This document shows, in pieces, positions 47,490-60,246 of a DNA stretch of 64,000 nucleotides. A model generated the notes under the pieces. The model was given only the letters and a program-made list of their open reading frames with translations. It was not told where the DNA came from and searched no databases. The position numbers and the translations under genes are program-made. Where the stretch lies: assembly GCA_022575985.1 (NCBI GenBank), contig JAKSXM010000132.1, positions 12,896,001 through 12,960,000 on the forward strand. The letters are read 5' to 3'. Each line of letters opens with the position of its first letter. The first letter of the stretch is position 1. Origin of the DNA: Anagrus nilaparvatae (Eukaryota > Arthropoda > Insecta > Hymenoptera > Mymaridae).

Positions 47490-47794
47490 ACTAGAATGCG
47501 ACAAAGGTTTACGGCAAAAGATGGAAAAAATTACCGGTCAAAACATAGGCTACGTTTCATTTCGATTGATAATGACAAAAATTTTTTTAGTTGAAAAAAC
47601 TGGATTTCCAAGAATAAAATGTTTATCAAATTTTTAAAAAAACCTAAAAAACTGAAAACCAAGGAAAAATTTTTAATTGAAATTTATTTTATTCGGGTAT
47701 ATTTTTTACGAATCCACCTAAATTTTCAATGTAATTGGTTGGAGCTGTCAAAAGTTACAATAATTTTTCGAAAATTATAAAAGCTTAGGACTAA

Positions 47795-48129
47795 TATTTT
47801 TTATATTTCTAATTTTTATCAGCCACTAATGTGGTAACTGAATATAGTAACTAAAAGAAGCTTGAATAGCTATTACCAGGCAAAACCCTGGAATGGGTAG
47901 TCACAGGAAACAAGGACTGCTTATGGATCCAATGGAAGAGTAGCGAAGCTCTGTATTGCTGATCATTAATTAACCGTCTGGGTTTCTATGTCCGTAATTT
48001 TTATGATTCAGTAAATTTTAGATAATACGTCGGGTAAAAGAAGGTTATTTTACAAAATATTGAGTAACCTAAAACAACATATTCTTGGAAAAATTAAGTC
48101 GCAGGGGTCCATATATCCGTATATCTTAC
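47795..48129. other. Short unique stretch
   Basis: Moderately GC-richer near 47840-47960 (ccaggcaaaaccctggaatg). Nothing identified. Confidence 0.4.
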
Positions 48130-48161
48130 TACTATATATATTCGAAAATTTATTTGTGTGT

Positions 48162-48198
<37 letters not shown>

Positions 48199-49950
48199 AT
48201 CAGGATTAAACCAGTGAACGCAATTACATAAAACCGGTGTCAAAATAAAGAAAAAAAGTCCGCGGGTGACATAGGCTATAGATTTTTTGCTCAGCTATCG
48301 TATTTTTTGAGATATTTAATTTTTAATGTTTTTGAAATTGATAAAATTTTTAAACATTTTGAAAAAAATTAAAATATCTCGAGACTATCGACAAAATTTA
48401 CTGTCACAAGTTTGTACTATTCGATTCGGCACCAATTTTTACGTATTCCCCTAAATTTTTATTCATAACGGAGGTACCTTTAAAATTTTTTAAAATATTT
48501 TTGAAGCTGGTAAAAAAAATTTTTTTAATTTTTTTATTTTTTATGGTATTTTTAATAATTTATTTGTGTGTCTGTGCGTCTATGTGTTTCATCATGAGGC
48601 TCGAACAAATGAAAGAAATTACATAAAACCGGTGTTAAAATAATGTTAAAATAAAAAAATGTTTACTATTTTTGTGAAAAATTAAATTTTTTAAAAATTT
48701 TCTTAAAAAGTGAAATATCTGAAAAATATGATAAAATTTTAATGTCACAATTGGTATTACTTGATTCAGTTAATTCTAGAACCATCTATGTATAGTATAC
48801 ATACATATACATATCTTAATACTAGATACTATATCTTAATACTATATATATTTGAAAATTTATTTGTTTGTTTGTCTGTTTGTTTGTCTGTTTGTTTGTC
48901 TGTTTGTACCCTAATGACGCAAGAACCACCAAACCGATTGGCATGAAACCGGCGTCAAAATGAAGAAAAAAAAAATGCGGGTGACATAGGCCCTATATTT
49001 TCTGATGAGCTATCGTAGTTTTTGAGTTATTTAATTTTTAGTATTTTTGAACTTGATAACATTTTTTAAAAATTTTATCCAAAATTGAAATATCTCGATA
49101 CTATCGAAAAATTTTCTTATCGCACTTCATAGTATTCAATTCAGCACTAATTTTTACGTATTCTCTGAAATTTTCATTCAAAACGGAGGTATCTTTAAAA
49201 TTTTATAAAATATTTTTAAAATTTTTTACTATATATTATATATATTCAACTCAAATTTTAGGGTATAGTATATTATATTATTTGTTTGTTTTTATTATAT
49301 TATTGTATATTATATATTTTTTTGTTTGTCTGTTTGTCTGTACCCTAATGACTCAAGAACCGATATGAAACCAGTGTCATAATAAAGAATAAAAGTATTC
49401 GGATAACATAGGCTACAGTTTTCTGACTCAGCTTTCTTACTTTTGGAGATATTCAATTTTTACTATTTTTAGTATATATAAAATTTTTTGTAAATTTGCT
49501 TAAAAAGTGAAATACCTAAAAAATATGATTAAATTTTACTGTCGGAATGGGATTACTTAATTTGGCACTAATTTATGCGTACTAAGTTAAATTTTTTTAT
49601 TTTCTCTATTATAACTAGAGATCAATCAGAACCTATAATTTTTCATTTATGTTTCACCTACGCTGCTCTGAATAGTTTGAATGTGTTTGCATAATTATAA
49701 ATTTGTAGAGAAACATGATTTTTTTAAGCAACAGAAAACTATTGAAGTAAATGTGAACAGGAGGGACTGAGTCTCATTCGAAAAATCTGAATGTGTTTGC
49801 ATAATTATAAATCTGCAATGAAAAATGATTTTTTGAAGCAAAACAAACAGAAGGAAATGTGACACAGGGGGGGGCGGAGCCCCCCCCTCCAACTTTTGCT
49901 AGTACTATATATATTTGAAAATTTATTTGTCTTTCTGTCTGTCTGTACCC
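48130..49950. repeat. Degenerate tandem repeat, about five units
   Basis: Units begin with actatatatatttgaaaatt, then atttgtktgtctgtttg-type tracts, then accctaatgacgcaagaacc and atgaaaccggcgtcaaaat, then a tail with acggaggtaccttt. Unit starts are near 48130, 48550, 48838, 49270 and 49905; spacing is uneven (300-450 bp). It includes a (TG)n run near 48168-48197. Reading frames over it are microsatellite artefacts. It may be a transposon-derived satellite. Confidence 0.65.
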
Positions 49951-49951
49951 T

Positions 49952-50895
49952 AACATACTTTTATATGTTGTAAAGACATGCAAATAGCTCTGCATTGATT
50001 CCAAACGGAATTTTGGGGCTAGAAACGCAAATTTACATGTTGGCTCAATCTTATAAGACAGGGTTTTTCGGTAATTTTCGGTAAAACGCTGCAACCTCAA
50101 AAATTAACCAGAACACTTCTGGTTGTTCTACTTTTTTTAACGCAAGTGTCACCATTCAAACGCCGTAAACCGCATTCTTTTATCATTGATCATCTCATCA
50201 CTATAGCCAATTAACCTAACTGTAATTTTCGGCTAAAAATAACCAATTTTTGAATTTTTTTAAACTGCTGTCAAAATTGTAATTTTTGTCGAAATTGAAC
50301 TTTATAGGTCTTAAAAATTTTCTACAAGCTTCAAATTTCCAAAAATTTTTTACTCACCGCTTTTCAATAAATTATTAACCAGAGATGATCATTTAAAGTC
50401 AGAGTCCCAATTTCAGGGTTTAAAAAAAAAATCAATTTTTATCATTATCTTTGAAAAACGATATCTTAAAAAATATTTAAAGAAAAGAGAAGAATAAAAA
50501 TTTTGTGGAAACTTGAAGCTTGTAGAAAATTTTTAAGGCCTATAAAACTCAATTTCGTGAAAAATTTCAATTTTGGCTGCAATTTAAAAAATTTTTTAAA
50601 TTGGGCATTCCGGGTCAAAAATTACCAATAGGTTAATTCACTCTAGTGCTGAGAGAATCAGTGATAAAAATACACGGTTTACGTCGTTTGAAAGGTGACA
50701 CTTACACCAAAAAAAGTAGAACAACCAGAAGTGTTTTGGTTAATTTTTGAGGTTGCAGCCGTTTACCGAAAATTACCGAAAAACCCTGTTTTATAAGATT
50801 AAGCCAATATGTAAATTTGCGTTTCTAGCCCCAAAATTCCATTTAGAATCAATGCAAGGCTATTTGCATGTCTTTACAACATATAAAAGTATGTT
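49952..50895. mobile_element. 944-bp foldback element (copy 1)
   Basis: Ends aacatacttttatatgttgt and the complement are inverted. The arms pair over aaagacatgcaaatagc, ggggctagaaacgcaaattt and caaccagaagtgttttggtt. A strongly diverged relative is at 52692-53101. It lies directly after the satellite-like array and before the half element at 50953. No coding: the minus frame 49774-50100 crosses the border. Confidence 0.65.
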
Positions 50896-50952
50896 TTCTA
50901 GTAAAAATTAGCATTTTAAAACGCTTTTTGGCTTTTGTAAAAATTTGTATAG

Positions 50953-51124
50953 CTAAAAACTCAAAATTCCCATGTTATTTAAATGGGAAACTTCAAGTGC
51001 TCGGTGGCACGGGTTAAAAAAATTGAAAATCAAAATCCTTTGAACTGGGGGTTTTTTATTACCAAAATATTCGAAAAAAATGGGGGGAGCCAAAAAATAT
51101 CAAAAAAAAAAATAAGACACACTC
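50953..51124. mobile_element. Right half of the 700-bp TA-flanked palindrome (copy 2)
   Basis: It matches 18615-18788 (attcccatgttatttaaatg, then gtgctcggtggcacgggtta) and ends in taagacacactc followed by TA at 51125. The left half is missing. Confidence 0.7.
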
Positions 51125-52691
51125 TAATGTATATATTGTACACCTGATATGAATACATAATAATAATAAATAATAATCTGGTATGAATAAAAGGCTGAAT
51201 ATTAAAAGTAATATTAGAAGGTTGTATCTTAGATAATTTCAATTAACACAATATAAATAGATTTTCCATCAGATATGTATTTACAATTGAAACTAATGCT
51301 TCAATTTATAATTATTTTATTTAATATCATAATTATTTTAATGAATACAATAATTAATTTCCGGGAAATTAGGATAATGGCATTTTAAAATCCACTCAGA
51401 GAGAAAGATTAATGTGTTTATTAATGTTTTATTTTCTTAAAGCAATTTTAGTGTTACGTTCTTGATTTCTTGTAAAAATGCAAAAAATATCTATATTACA
51501 GTCTATATTAAAGTCAGAATCCGGTTTTAAAGTTGATCTTATTAATAAAGGTGAGATTTAATCTACTATGGGTTTTTCGGGTTGTGAACCAGATTAAAAA
51601 AAAAATAAATAAAACTTTACAATCCACTTTTAGGCCAAGTTTCAAGTTGTGGACAAAAAAAGACTTCTAGCTATATTGTAATCTCTATTTCTATATACAT
51701 AAGAAATTAAGTAAAGCTCTAATCTAATTTTAAATAAAATTAAGACTTTGAAAATAAGGAAAACTTTAATGCAAATTTAGATCTTAAAAATTTTTAAAGA
51801 ATTTGGATTAATATAAAAAACGTTCATTAGGGGCATCTTCACTGAGCATTTCCAAATTTATTAAAAAATTAAATTGTCCGAGGGGAAATTCCTAGCATAA
51901 ATTGTTTTGCTACTTCTGACTGAAGATCATCCGAAAAAAGTTTAATTGAAGAATAATCCTGAAATTTTAATTTTTGAGTATAGTATTTTAACACGCCTTC
52001 AATAATATTTACATAAAATTTGATTCATAAAAAAGCTTTTCCTTGAATAAGAATGTTTTTCAACTTTTAAATATATGAAAATAATAATGATTTGTGTACA
52101 ATACGAGATAAAAAAAGTCACGAGTTAAAATATATAATATACAACGTAAAATTTACCGATCAATTATAACGTACTCTCGAAAAGAAAATATTGAATAACA
52201 AATTTCAAATAGATATACTGTTGTACATTATATATCAAGTCACGGGTTTTTCTAGTCAGTTTTTGTTTTTTTCATTTATTGGCACGTATAGGTTTACTTC
52301 TTTTTTTATTTTTTATTTTGTTCGTTGTAATTAATATTATCACGCGGAATTTCAAGATTAGTCATATGACTTTTATATTACAATATTCATATAGATTATT
52401 ATTTTTATTTGTTTATGTTTGTATATAGCATCAATTCTGTTTATCGAAAATCCTCACGTAAAATAAATGTTAAATTTGGTGAAATAAGATTTTTTCCTAT
52501 TACCCTTTTTATTTTGATTAGGCTGCCCTAGGCGTCATTTATAATCCCAGATAATTAGGACTTACAAGAGGAATCCAATGCATTTGGAACACCAAATTAC
52601 ACCATATGATTATGGATCAATTTTTTGTATTGAAAAAATGTGCCGGCCAGTTCATTCAAAAGGGCCTTCTAGGCCTATAGAAACGTAATAT
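51125..52691. other. AT-rich stretch, no gene seen
   Basis: No supportable frames or repeat borders. Confidence 0.5.
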
Positions 52692-53101
52692 CAAATTATG
52701 TAAACTGAGATTTTGTGTAATTTTCAATTCAACGCTACAACCTCACAAGTTAACCAAAACACTTCTGGTTGGTCTAATTTTTTTGGTGCAAGGGTCACCA
52801 TTTAAGCCCCATACGGGGGTAAGCCGCAATTTTTTATCAGTAATGCTCTCATCTCTATAACCAATTAATCTAACGGCCTAATATAGCCCAAAATAACTAA
52901 TCTTAAAACCTAGACCGAAAATATGGTATTCGGTTTATTTACTATAACGGTAAGAAAATAAGTGATTATAAAAACTGAAGTTCAGTGGGCTTGAAAAATG
53001 AAACTTACACAAAAGAAAAATATGCCGACCGAAAGTGTTTTGGTTAACTTACAAGGTTGCAACATTATATTGAAAATTATACCAATTTTATTTAGAAGAT
53101 T
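52692..53101. repeat. Diverged relative of the 944-bp foldback
   Basis: It contains acaacctcacaagttaacca, aacacttctggttggtcta and, inverted near 53030, agtgttttggttaacttaca, each matching arm sequence of 49952-50895. Ends are not sharp. Confidence 0.55.
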
Positions 53102-53405
53102 ATTGACTAACTTATAATTTTGTCCTTAAAATTATCTTCATCTTAAGAAATCATCTAATAAAGGCTAATATAAGTTATATTTTAAAAAGGGGTACACTTA
53201 ATAAAAATATTATATGGATCAACTCAATAAAATAAGCATGGCAAATGGACAGTATTATTTTCAAAAGATTTTACATTATTCTATCTTGATAACTATTTCA
53301 CGAATATTACTCCAGTCCAAATGTAATAAATGATCTGATATCAACAATTACATTAAAAAAGGTTATGCACAAATTTTTTGGATCGCTTTATTTAACCGAT
53401 TACCG
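53102..53405. other. Short AT-rich spacer
   Basis: Nothing identified. Its last five bases (taccg) are the left target duplication of the next element. Confidence 0.5.
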
Positions 53406-56400
53406 CACAGTGGGGCAAAAAAACAAAAAAGTGGACAAAAAGAATATCATCTCCAGGTTTTTGGATAATCAAAAAGTAAATTTCGGAATGTGTTCAGAAA
53501 AGGGTTTCATTTTATTGAGATGGTAGACGGAATATTAAAAAAAATTTCTTAAAATAGTTTCCTGACGTAATCGGGCTGCTCTCGATCAAAAAAATTAAAT
53601 TTTTTTAAAATTAAAAAAAAATACCCTGCCAACTAGCTGGCACTAAGGTTCCTCAAACAATGAGCTTAATACTTCAATATGCCACATATGTCACCAATTA
53701 TAAGCATGCAATCATACATACATTTATATTAATTTTTAAGTTTTTTTTATTGATCAAAATTGCATCCAAATTAAAAAAAAAAAAAAAAATAGTTTGAGAT
53801 TTTTTGATGAAAAAATTTTTGAAAAAAAAATTTTGAAAAAATTAAGTATCAGGTCCAAAAAAATGCTATAAACGATATTTCTAAAACTAGTACTTCCACA
53901 GAAATAAATTAAGTACTGCGTCCGTAAAGAAAAAAAAAATTGGTATTTTTTGTATTTTTTTGTGACGAAAATTTTGGGAAAAAAATTTTCAAAAAATTAA
54001 TTATCAAATTCGAGATATCGAGTAAAAATCGTACTTTCAAATATAAGTACTTTCGTGGAAATAAATGAGGTATTACATCCAAATTAAAAAAAAAAAAAAA
54101 GTAGTTTGAGATTTTTTGATAAAAAAATTTTTGAAAAAAAAATTAGGTCTTAATTCCATAATGGTTGTGAAATTTCACCGGTTACACACACACACACACA
54201 CATACTTTTTTTAAAAACCGGTTTTTTAGTTTCCTGAGGTCCCAAAACGTGCTTATATGCCAAAAAATCAAAAATAAAAATTTGACCCATCACAAAGGTT
54301 CCTCATTGAGGATCAAAAAGTTTTTTAGGGTCATATGGTTATAAAAACATATAAAAACAAAAAATTAAATTTTTTACATGTATAATAACACATACACACG
54401 CATAAATTTGAATTTTACACCCATATTAGCAATTTTTAAGTATATGTTCTCAAATAAAAAATTTTTTTATAAAAATTGCTCATATAGATGCAAAATTCAA
54501 ATTTATACGTGTGTGTGTATTACACGGTTCTCCTTAACCGGCACCAACCCAAGATGCGCTGCTACGATGAGTTTTTGACGGATTTCTTTAAAGTACATTT
54601 ATCTAAGGTGAAAAAAGCCAAATTTAAAAAAATTGCCCGGGCGCTTTTTGAAAAAAGCTCAAAAACGTGTATTTTGGACGTTTTTAAAAACTGAATTCCG
54701 AAGGAAAAAAAATTATTCGATTTTTTCGTTTACAAATTATTATTACTTCCAAAAAATGTTCTAATAGGAAGTTTCTGGCTTAAAAATATATATTTTTTCT
54801 AAATATAATAATATTGGCTATTTAAAAGCGTGTAACTGGGCCAAAAACTGTTTCAAACTCAATGTTCAGATTTTAAAATTTTCATGAAAAATCTTGGGTA
54901 TTATCGCTTATAAAATGCAAAAATCGGTTAATATATCAAATATGATCTTTTTCTATTAAAAAAAGTTTAAAAATATATCTTACCTGATGGTATACAAATT
55001 TTTAATACCAAAACTAACAAAAAATGATAAAATTTAATTAATTTAGAGCTTTTTATAAGGGTCGATATTCCTCAAGTGTATGTAAACTTAAATCTTGGGT
55101 CTTCAAATCGGTCCCAAAATATTTTTCGCTCAAACTACTATCAAAAATAAGCTACCTCCCTAATTTTTAGTCTCCTAGGTCTTCTCCTTGATTTTTTACA
55201 GCCAAATAACTTTTTTTGTGCTTTTTATTATTTTAAATTTTAATAATGCAAAAATTACTAAAAACTCTCTCAGACTCTTATTTTATTGCAAAAAAAATTT
55301 TCGTTTTAGGCCCGGATAGGAAATTTCCCTGACTATCCAATTCCGTGGTTTAAATTTTTTTTTCGAGCTGCGCATGCGCGAGAAATCATATAAATACGAT
55401 CCAACTTTATGATTTTTTAGAAATTCATATTACCGAATTTGTGGTCGAAATCTTCATTTTCTGGCGTTCTAAAGCATTTCAGGCTATTACCAACCAAAAA
55501 ATCGAATTCACTGGAAAATTTCCCATAGGGGTATCTATAAAAATATTTTTTTTGAATTTTTTTGGTTGTATAAATTAATTTCTAAAAAAAATTATTAGCA
55601 AATTTGAAAAATTCCAAAAAATTTCCAAGTCATGTGACCAATCAAAAATCTGACCAAAAATTTGGATTTCACTGGATATTTTCATGTTTTTAATAGATTA
55701 TATCTTAAGACAGAGAAATTTGAAAGAATTTCCCGATTATTGTCGAATAATTTAGCATAATTAAAAAAAAAAAGCAAAAAATAGGGTTAAATCCAGCTAA
55801 ATAGTGTCCATTTTGCAAAATGACCTTCACCGATTTACCCCGAATTTGGCATGTTTTTATATATTATGTGAAACATGATTCCTCCAAATTTTTTAGCCCT
55901 CTAGGTGCAAAAGTGCCTACATTGGGCCCATTTAAATTTTTTTGGAAGTTTTCAAAATTGCTAATAATTTTTTTAGAAATTAATTTATACAACCAAAAAA
56001 ATTCAAAAAAAAATATTTTTATAGATACCCCTATGGGAAATTTTCCAGTGAATTAGATTTTTTGGTTGGTAATAGCCTGAAATGCTTTAGAACGCCAGAA
56101 AATGAAGATTTCGACCACAAATTCGGTAATATGAATTTCTAAAAAATCAAAAAGTTGGATCGTATTTATATGATTTCTCGCGCATGCGCAGCTCGAAAAA
56201 AAATTAAAACCATGGAATTGGATAGCCAGGGAAATTTCCTATCCGGACCTAAAACGAAAATTTTTTTTGCAATAAAATAAGAGTCTGAGAGAGTTTTTAG
56301 TAATTTTTGCACTATTAAAATTTAAAATAATAAAAAGCACAAAAAAAGTTATTTGGCTGTAAAAAATCAAGGAGAAGACCTAGGAGACTAAAAATTAGGG

Positions 56401-57324
56401 AGGTAGCTTATTTTTGATAGTAGTTTGAGCAAAAAATATTTTGGGACCGATTTGAAGACCCAAGATTTAAGTTTACATACACTTGAGGAATATCGACCCT
56501 TATAAAAAGCTCTAAATTAATTAAATTTTATCATTTTTTGTTAGTTTTGGCATTAAAAATTTGTATACCATCAGGTAAGATATATTTTTAAACTTTTTTT
56601 AATAGAAAAAGATCATATTTGATATATTAACCGATTTTTGCATTTTATAAGCGATAATACCCAAGATTTTTCATGAAAATTTTAAAATCTGAACATTGAG
56701 TTTGAAACAGTTTTTGGCCCAGTTACACGCTTTTAAATAGCCAATATTATTATATTTAGAAAAAATATATATTTTTAAGCCAGAAACTTCCTATTAGAAC
56801 ATTTTTTGGAAGTAATAATAATTTGTAAACGAAAAAATCGAATAATTTTTTTTCCTTCGGAATTCAGTTTTTAAAAACGTCCAAAATACACGTTTTTGAG
56901 CTTTTTTCAAAAAGCGCCCGGGCGATTTTTTTAAATTTGGCTTTTTTTACCTTAGGTAAATGTACTTTAAAGAAATCCGTCAAAAACTCATCGTAGCAGC
57001 GCATCTTGGGTTGGTGCCAGTTAAGGAGAACCGTGATTAGTATACATGTAAAAAAATATTATATTTTGTTTTTATATGTTTTTATAACCATATGACACTA
57101 TAAAACTTTTTATTTTTTAATTTTAAAAAAATTTAATTTTTTTGATCGAGAGCAGCCCATTACGTCAGGAAACTATTTTAAGAAATTTTTTTTAATAATT
57201 CGTCTACCATCTCAATAAAATGAAATCCTTTTCTGAACACATTCCGAAATTCACTTTTTGTTTATCCAAAAACCTGGAGCTGATATTTTTTTTGTCCACT
57301 TTTTTGTTTTTTTGCCCCACTGTG
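53406..57324. mobile_element. 3.9-kb foldback with CACAGTG ends and 5-bp TSD (Transib-like)
   Basis: The left end cacagtggggcaaaaaaaca and right end ttttttgccccactgtg are inverted. TACCG flanks both sides (53401-53405 and 57325-57329). The right arm (about 1.4 kb) pairs with the left arm, which is longer because of extra sequence at about 53630-54300. Sampled arm identity is high, roughly 97% by eye near 54530-54720 against 56860-57035. The centre is near 55780. CAC-A/T-R-TG termini and a 5-bp duplication are features of Transib transposons, relatives of the RAG recombinase, whose signal heptamer is CACAGTG. No transposase frame is present, so it would be non-autonomous. Family assignment is inference. 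Confidence 0.65.
53630..54300. repeat. Extra segment in the left arm with three degenerate repeats
   Basis: This block has no partner in the right arm. It contains atccaaattaaaaaaaaaa, then gtttgagattttttgat, then a stretch with actttcgtggaaataaat-like sequence, repeated about three times at roughly 150-bp spacing from 53763. An (AC)n run lies near 54187-54203. Either inserted into one arm or lost from the other. Confidence 0.55.
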
Positions 57325-57329
57325 TACCG

Positions 57330-58149
57330 CCGGCGCGGCCAAAACGTGACACTTGAATTTTTTCAGGTTAAATTTTTATAAAAAATAAAAAAAAATCTAC
57401 TGGTTTCTGGTCCAAAATCTAAATTGGCTATTCAGTTTTACAGTCATTTTTGTTGTACAACCCTTCAAAAAAGGTGTACAAAGGGTAGAATCATCAAAAA
57501 CAAGCCATTTTACCCTATTTTACAGCCAAAACGTGCCTCTTTATTATAATCCTGAATCTTCTAATTATTAATACCTCTAAATTTATCTGGGGATTTTCAA
57601 GGCTGCTGATTTCAAATATGAACTCAAAAAACTCATGAAATTTCATTTAGGGGTAAAAAATTCCGGTACAAAAAGATGAAAAATCAAATTTTATAAAAAT
57701 TCTTAGAAGATGGAAGATGGCAGTAGTACGGTTTACACGTTTTCAGTGAAATAATTTGGTTAATTGTTAATAACTTTTTATTAGTCAACAATTTAGTGAA
57801 TATTTTTTCACAGACCCATTGCACATTTAATTGTACATTTATTTCACTAAAGCTTATAATTCTGCATTGCATAGATCATCAGAAAAATAAATTTTTCAAT
57901 TGGGGGGCAAACTTTTCACACCCCCGTCTATTTTATACGTTTTACAGAAAAGAACAATTTTGTACAAAAAAAAATAAATTAAATCTACATTTAGTTTTGA
58001 GCTATAAAAAATTTAGATTGGTTTTTAGGGGGGCTAAGTTAACTGAGTTGCACCACGAAATATCTGAATCATGCTCCTGCAACTAGATCCGATTTCAAAA
58101 AAATTGCTCAGGGGATTTTTGATTCATCGAATAGTTTCAGAGATCATAA
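57330..58149. other. Intergenic, no gene seen
   Basis: Starts with a small GC-rich patch (ccggcgcggcc) and continues AT-rich. The frames 57684-57872 and 57796-58086 overlap on opposite strands, show no family pattern, and were not called. Confidence 0.45.
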
Positions 58150-58313
58150 GGGTATCCTCAACCTTTTCATACATACATCCCTACACACATCAAGGCAAAC
58201 AAGCATTTAGAGGCAACGAAATTACCTGAGGACCAAATTTCTCCACGAATTGGAAAATTTAAAAACTTTTCCGTTTTTTGACCTGACAAACTTATTAGTC
58301 GAGCCGTCGAACC
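58150..58313. repeat. Dispersed repeat shared with 10000-10170
   Basis: gcatttagaggcaacgaaat, then gaggaccaaattt and gttttttgacctgacaaac, repeat those at 10000-10170. Confidence 0.5.
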
Positions 58314-59379
58314 AATGTATTTCGTAACCCACTTTTTTTCAGGTCCGCGGATCAAAATAGGTGTGTTATATGTTTTTTAACCTGCTGAATCCAAATCCAG
58401 GGTCTATTTTAAGTATTATACCAAAATTAAGCAAAATCGAGTTTTAAATACCAACAAGCTTCAAAAATTTGTGAGTTAGGCAAAACTTTCTGGTATTCTT
58501 TAAACCAAAAAAATAATAAACATTTTAAAATTGTTTAAACAATCACCTGTATTAAAATTGAGCTTTAAATTCGTATTCAGGGTATAAAAAAATACATGTA
58601 ACTTAGTATCGCATTCAGTTTTGATCCAAAAAAGCAATTATTACTATTTACAAATCGTTTAAGCAATAATAATGAATATAAAGTATTATTAAAAATGTAT
58701 ATACTCTAAGTTAAAGTATATCAGAAAGTTTTGCCTAACTCACAAATTTTTGAAGCTTGTTAACATTTACAACTCGATTTTGCTTAAGGTATTAGGATAG
58801 TGATACGCCATTTTGTTGATATTTTTTTTCGATTTCTGAATTATCGGCGCTACATATATATGTAAAATCGTATATGTATTAGTATAATACTAGGTTATTT
58901 ACATACTTTTTATTTAATTATTTAATAATTATGCAATGAAACAAGTAAAACAAATTGGAAATATAATCTTTGAGCTTTTATTTACCATATATTTAAGTTT
59001 CATTAATCTGTGTTATCGCAATCATACTTTTCCTAAGCTCCAAAGATGATTTTCCATAAGAGCAATGTTAAACTACCTACACCTTTTTCTTGATTAAATA
59101 ATAATTAGGCAACCAAAGTTGTAAAAGAAAGTTTATTTCATTTTTTAAAGACTTTATCTTTATATTTTGTAAGTTTCATTCATTTCTGTTATCATAAATT
59201 TTCACTATCCTAATACCTTAATTTTTGGCAAATTTTGCAATAATTTGTGAATAACAATTAATTTGAGACTTTTAGGTCAAATTACCCAGATTCGGATATA
59301 GCAGGTAAAAAAAACATATAATTCACCAATTTTTTTTTATCCACGGACCTAAGAAAAAAGGTGGGTTACGAAATACATT
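58314..59379. mobile_element. Foldback element interrupted by a TTAA MITE
   Basis: Ends aatgtatttcgtaaccca and tgggttacgaaatacatt are inverted. The arms also share caaatttgtgagttaggcaa-type sequence (58468 against 58735) and a cgattttgcttaa segment. Without the nested insert (58788-59217) the element would be about 630 bp. Class undetermined. Confidence 0.65.
58788..59217. mobile_element. 430-bp MITE with TTAA target duplication
   Basis: Begins ggtattaggatagtg and ends cactatcctaatacc, with TTAA on both sides (58784-58787 and 59218-59221). The pairing arm of the host foldback contains a single ttaa at the matching position, so the empty site can be read in the same molecule. PiggyBac-type insertion is inferred from the TTAA duplication. 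Confidence 0.8.
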
Positions 59380-59398
59380 AATGTATATGGTCTCCTGA

Positions 59399-60244
59399 GG
59401 CAGGAAATACTTGTCCTAAAATTAAAACTGTAGCTCTCGAGGAGAACCACCCTGATTTGGAGGTTGTTGGGGGGTAAATTAATTTTTTTTTTTTTAATTA
59501 AACATTTTTTACATGATTTTTGTAATTATAATGTACTAAATAAGCTTATTTAGGACCAATAAATACAAATTTTCAATTTTCAAGGTCTTAGAGCATCTCA
59601 AATGTTAAATATTGGATTTTTTTAAAAATTCACAGGCTTGGGATTTTTGTATCAGATTCTTCCTGTTTTTTGATGAAAAATAAATGAGTTATAGTTAATT
59701 AAAGATTTTGTAATAATTCCTCTATAATCTTAATTTCGCGTAACTAAAAAATTGGATAAGTCAGTGAAAAAAGCGTGGTAAAATGTTAAAAAAAATAGCA
59801 AATTCAAATTGTACTGGAAAAATTACTATGGAGTACGTCGTCTTTAAATCCAATTTATAACATCATTTGAATCTGATGTTGCTCTAAGATCTTGAAAATT
59901 GAAAATTTGTATTTTGTGGTCCTAAATAAACTTATTTAGTACATTACAATTACAAAACAATTGAAAAAACATAAATCCATCATTAAAAATAATTTTAATT
60001 TATTTAAAAAAATTCAGAAATTGGTTTTTTTTAGTTATTGAAAAAATGTGATTTTGAGCCTTACAACTCAAAAAAACTATAAGGCGAGCAAAATGTTTTG
60101 TGTTCTTCACTTGTTCGTCATGTAAAAAATGTTAAATTAAAAAAAATAAAATTTTTTTTTTTAATTTACCCCCCAACAACTCCCAAATTGTGGCGGTTCT
60201 CCTCAAGAGCTACGGTTTTAATTTTAGGACAAGTATTTCCTGCC
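59399..60244. mobile_element. 846-bp foldback element
   Basis: Ends ggcaggaaatacttgtccta and the exact complement. Arms continue with attaaaactgtagctctcga and ggggggtaaattaattttt, and with aggtcttagagcatctc-like sequence against gctctaagatcttgaaaat. The centre is near 59820. No coding, and no clear target duplication. Confidence 0.7.
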
Positions 60245-60246
60245 TA

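Noticed and set aside
47434..47637. Frame with Leu-Phe-Val-Cys repeats
   Set aside because: Microsatellite (GTTT)n translated; not a membrane protein.
48130..49950. CRISPR-like direct repeats
   Set aside because: Units are long, uneven and degenerate, with microsatellites; no short constant repeats with unique spacers.
54488..54694. 68-residue frame in the giant foldback, repeated in the other arm
   Set aside because: Looks protein-like (FLTDFFKVHLSKVKKAKF), but duplication is explained by the palindrome. No transposase motif; kept only as repeat.
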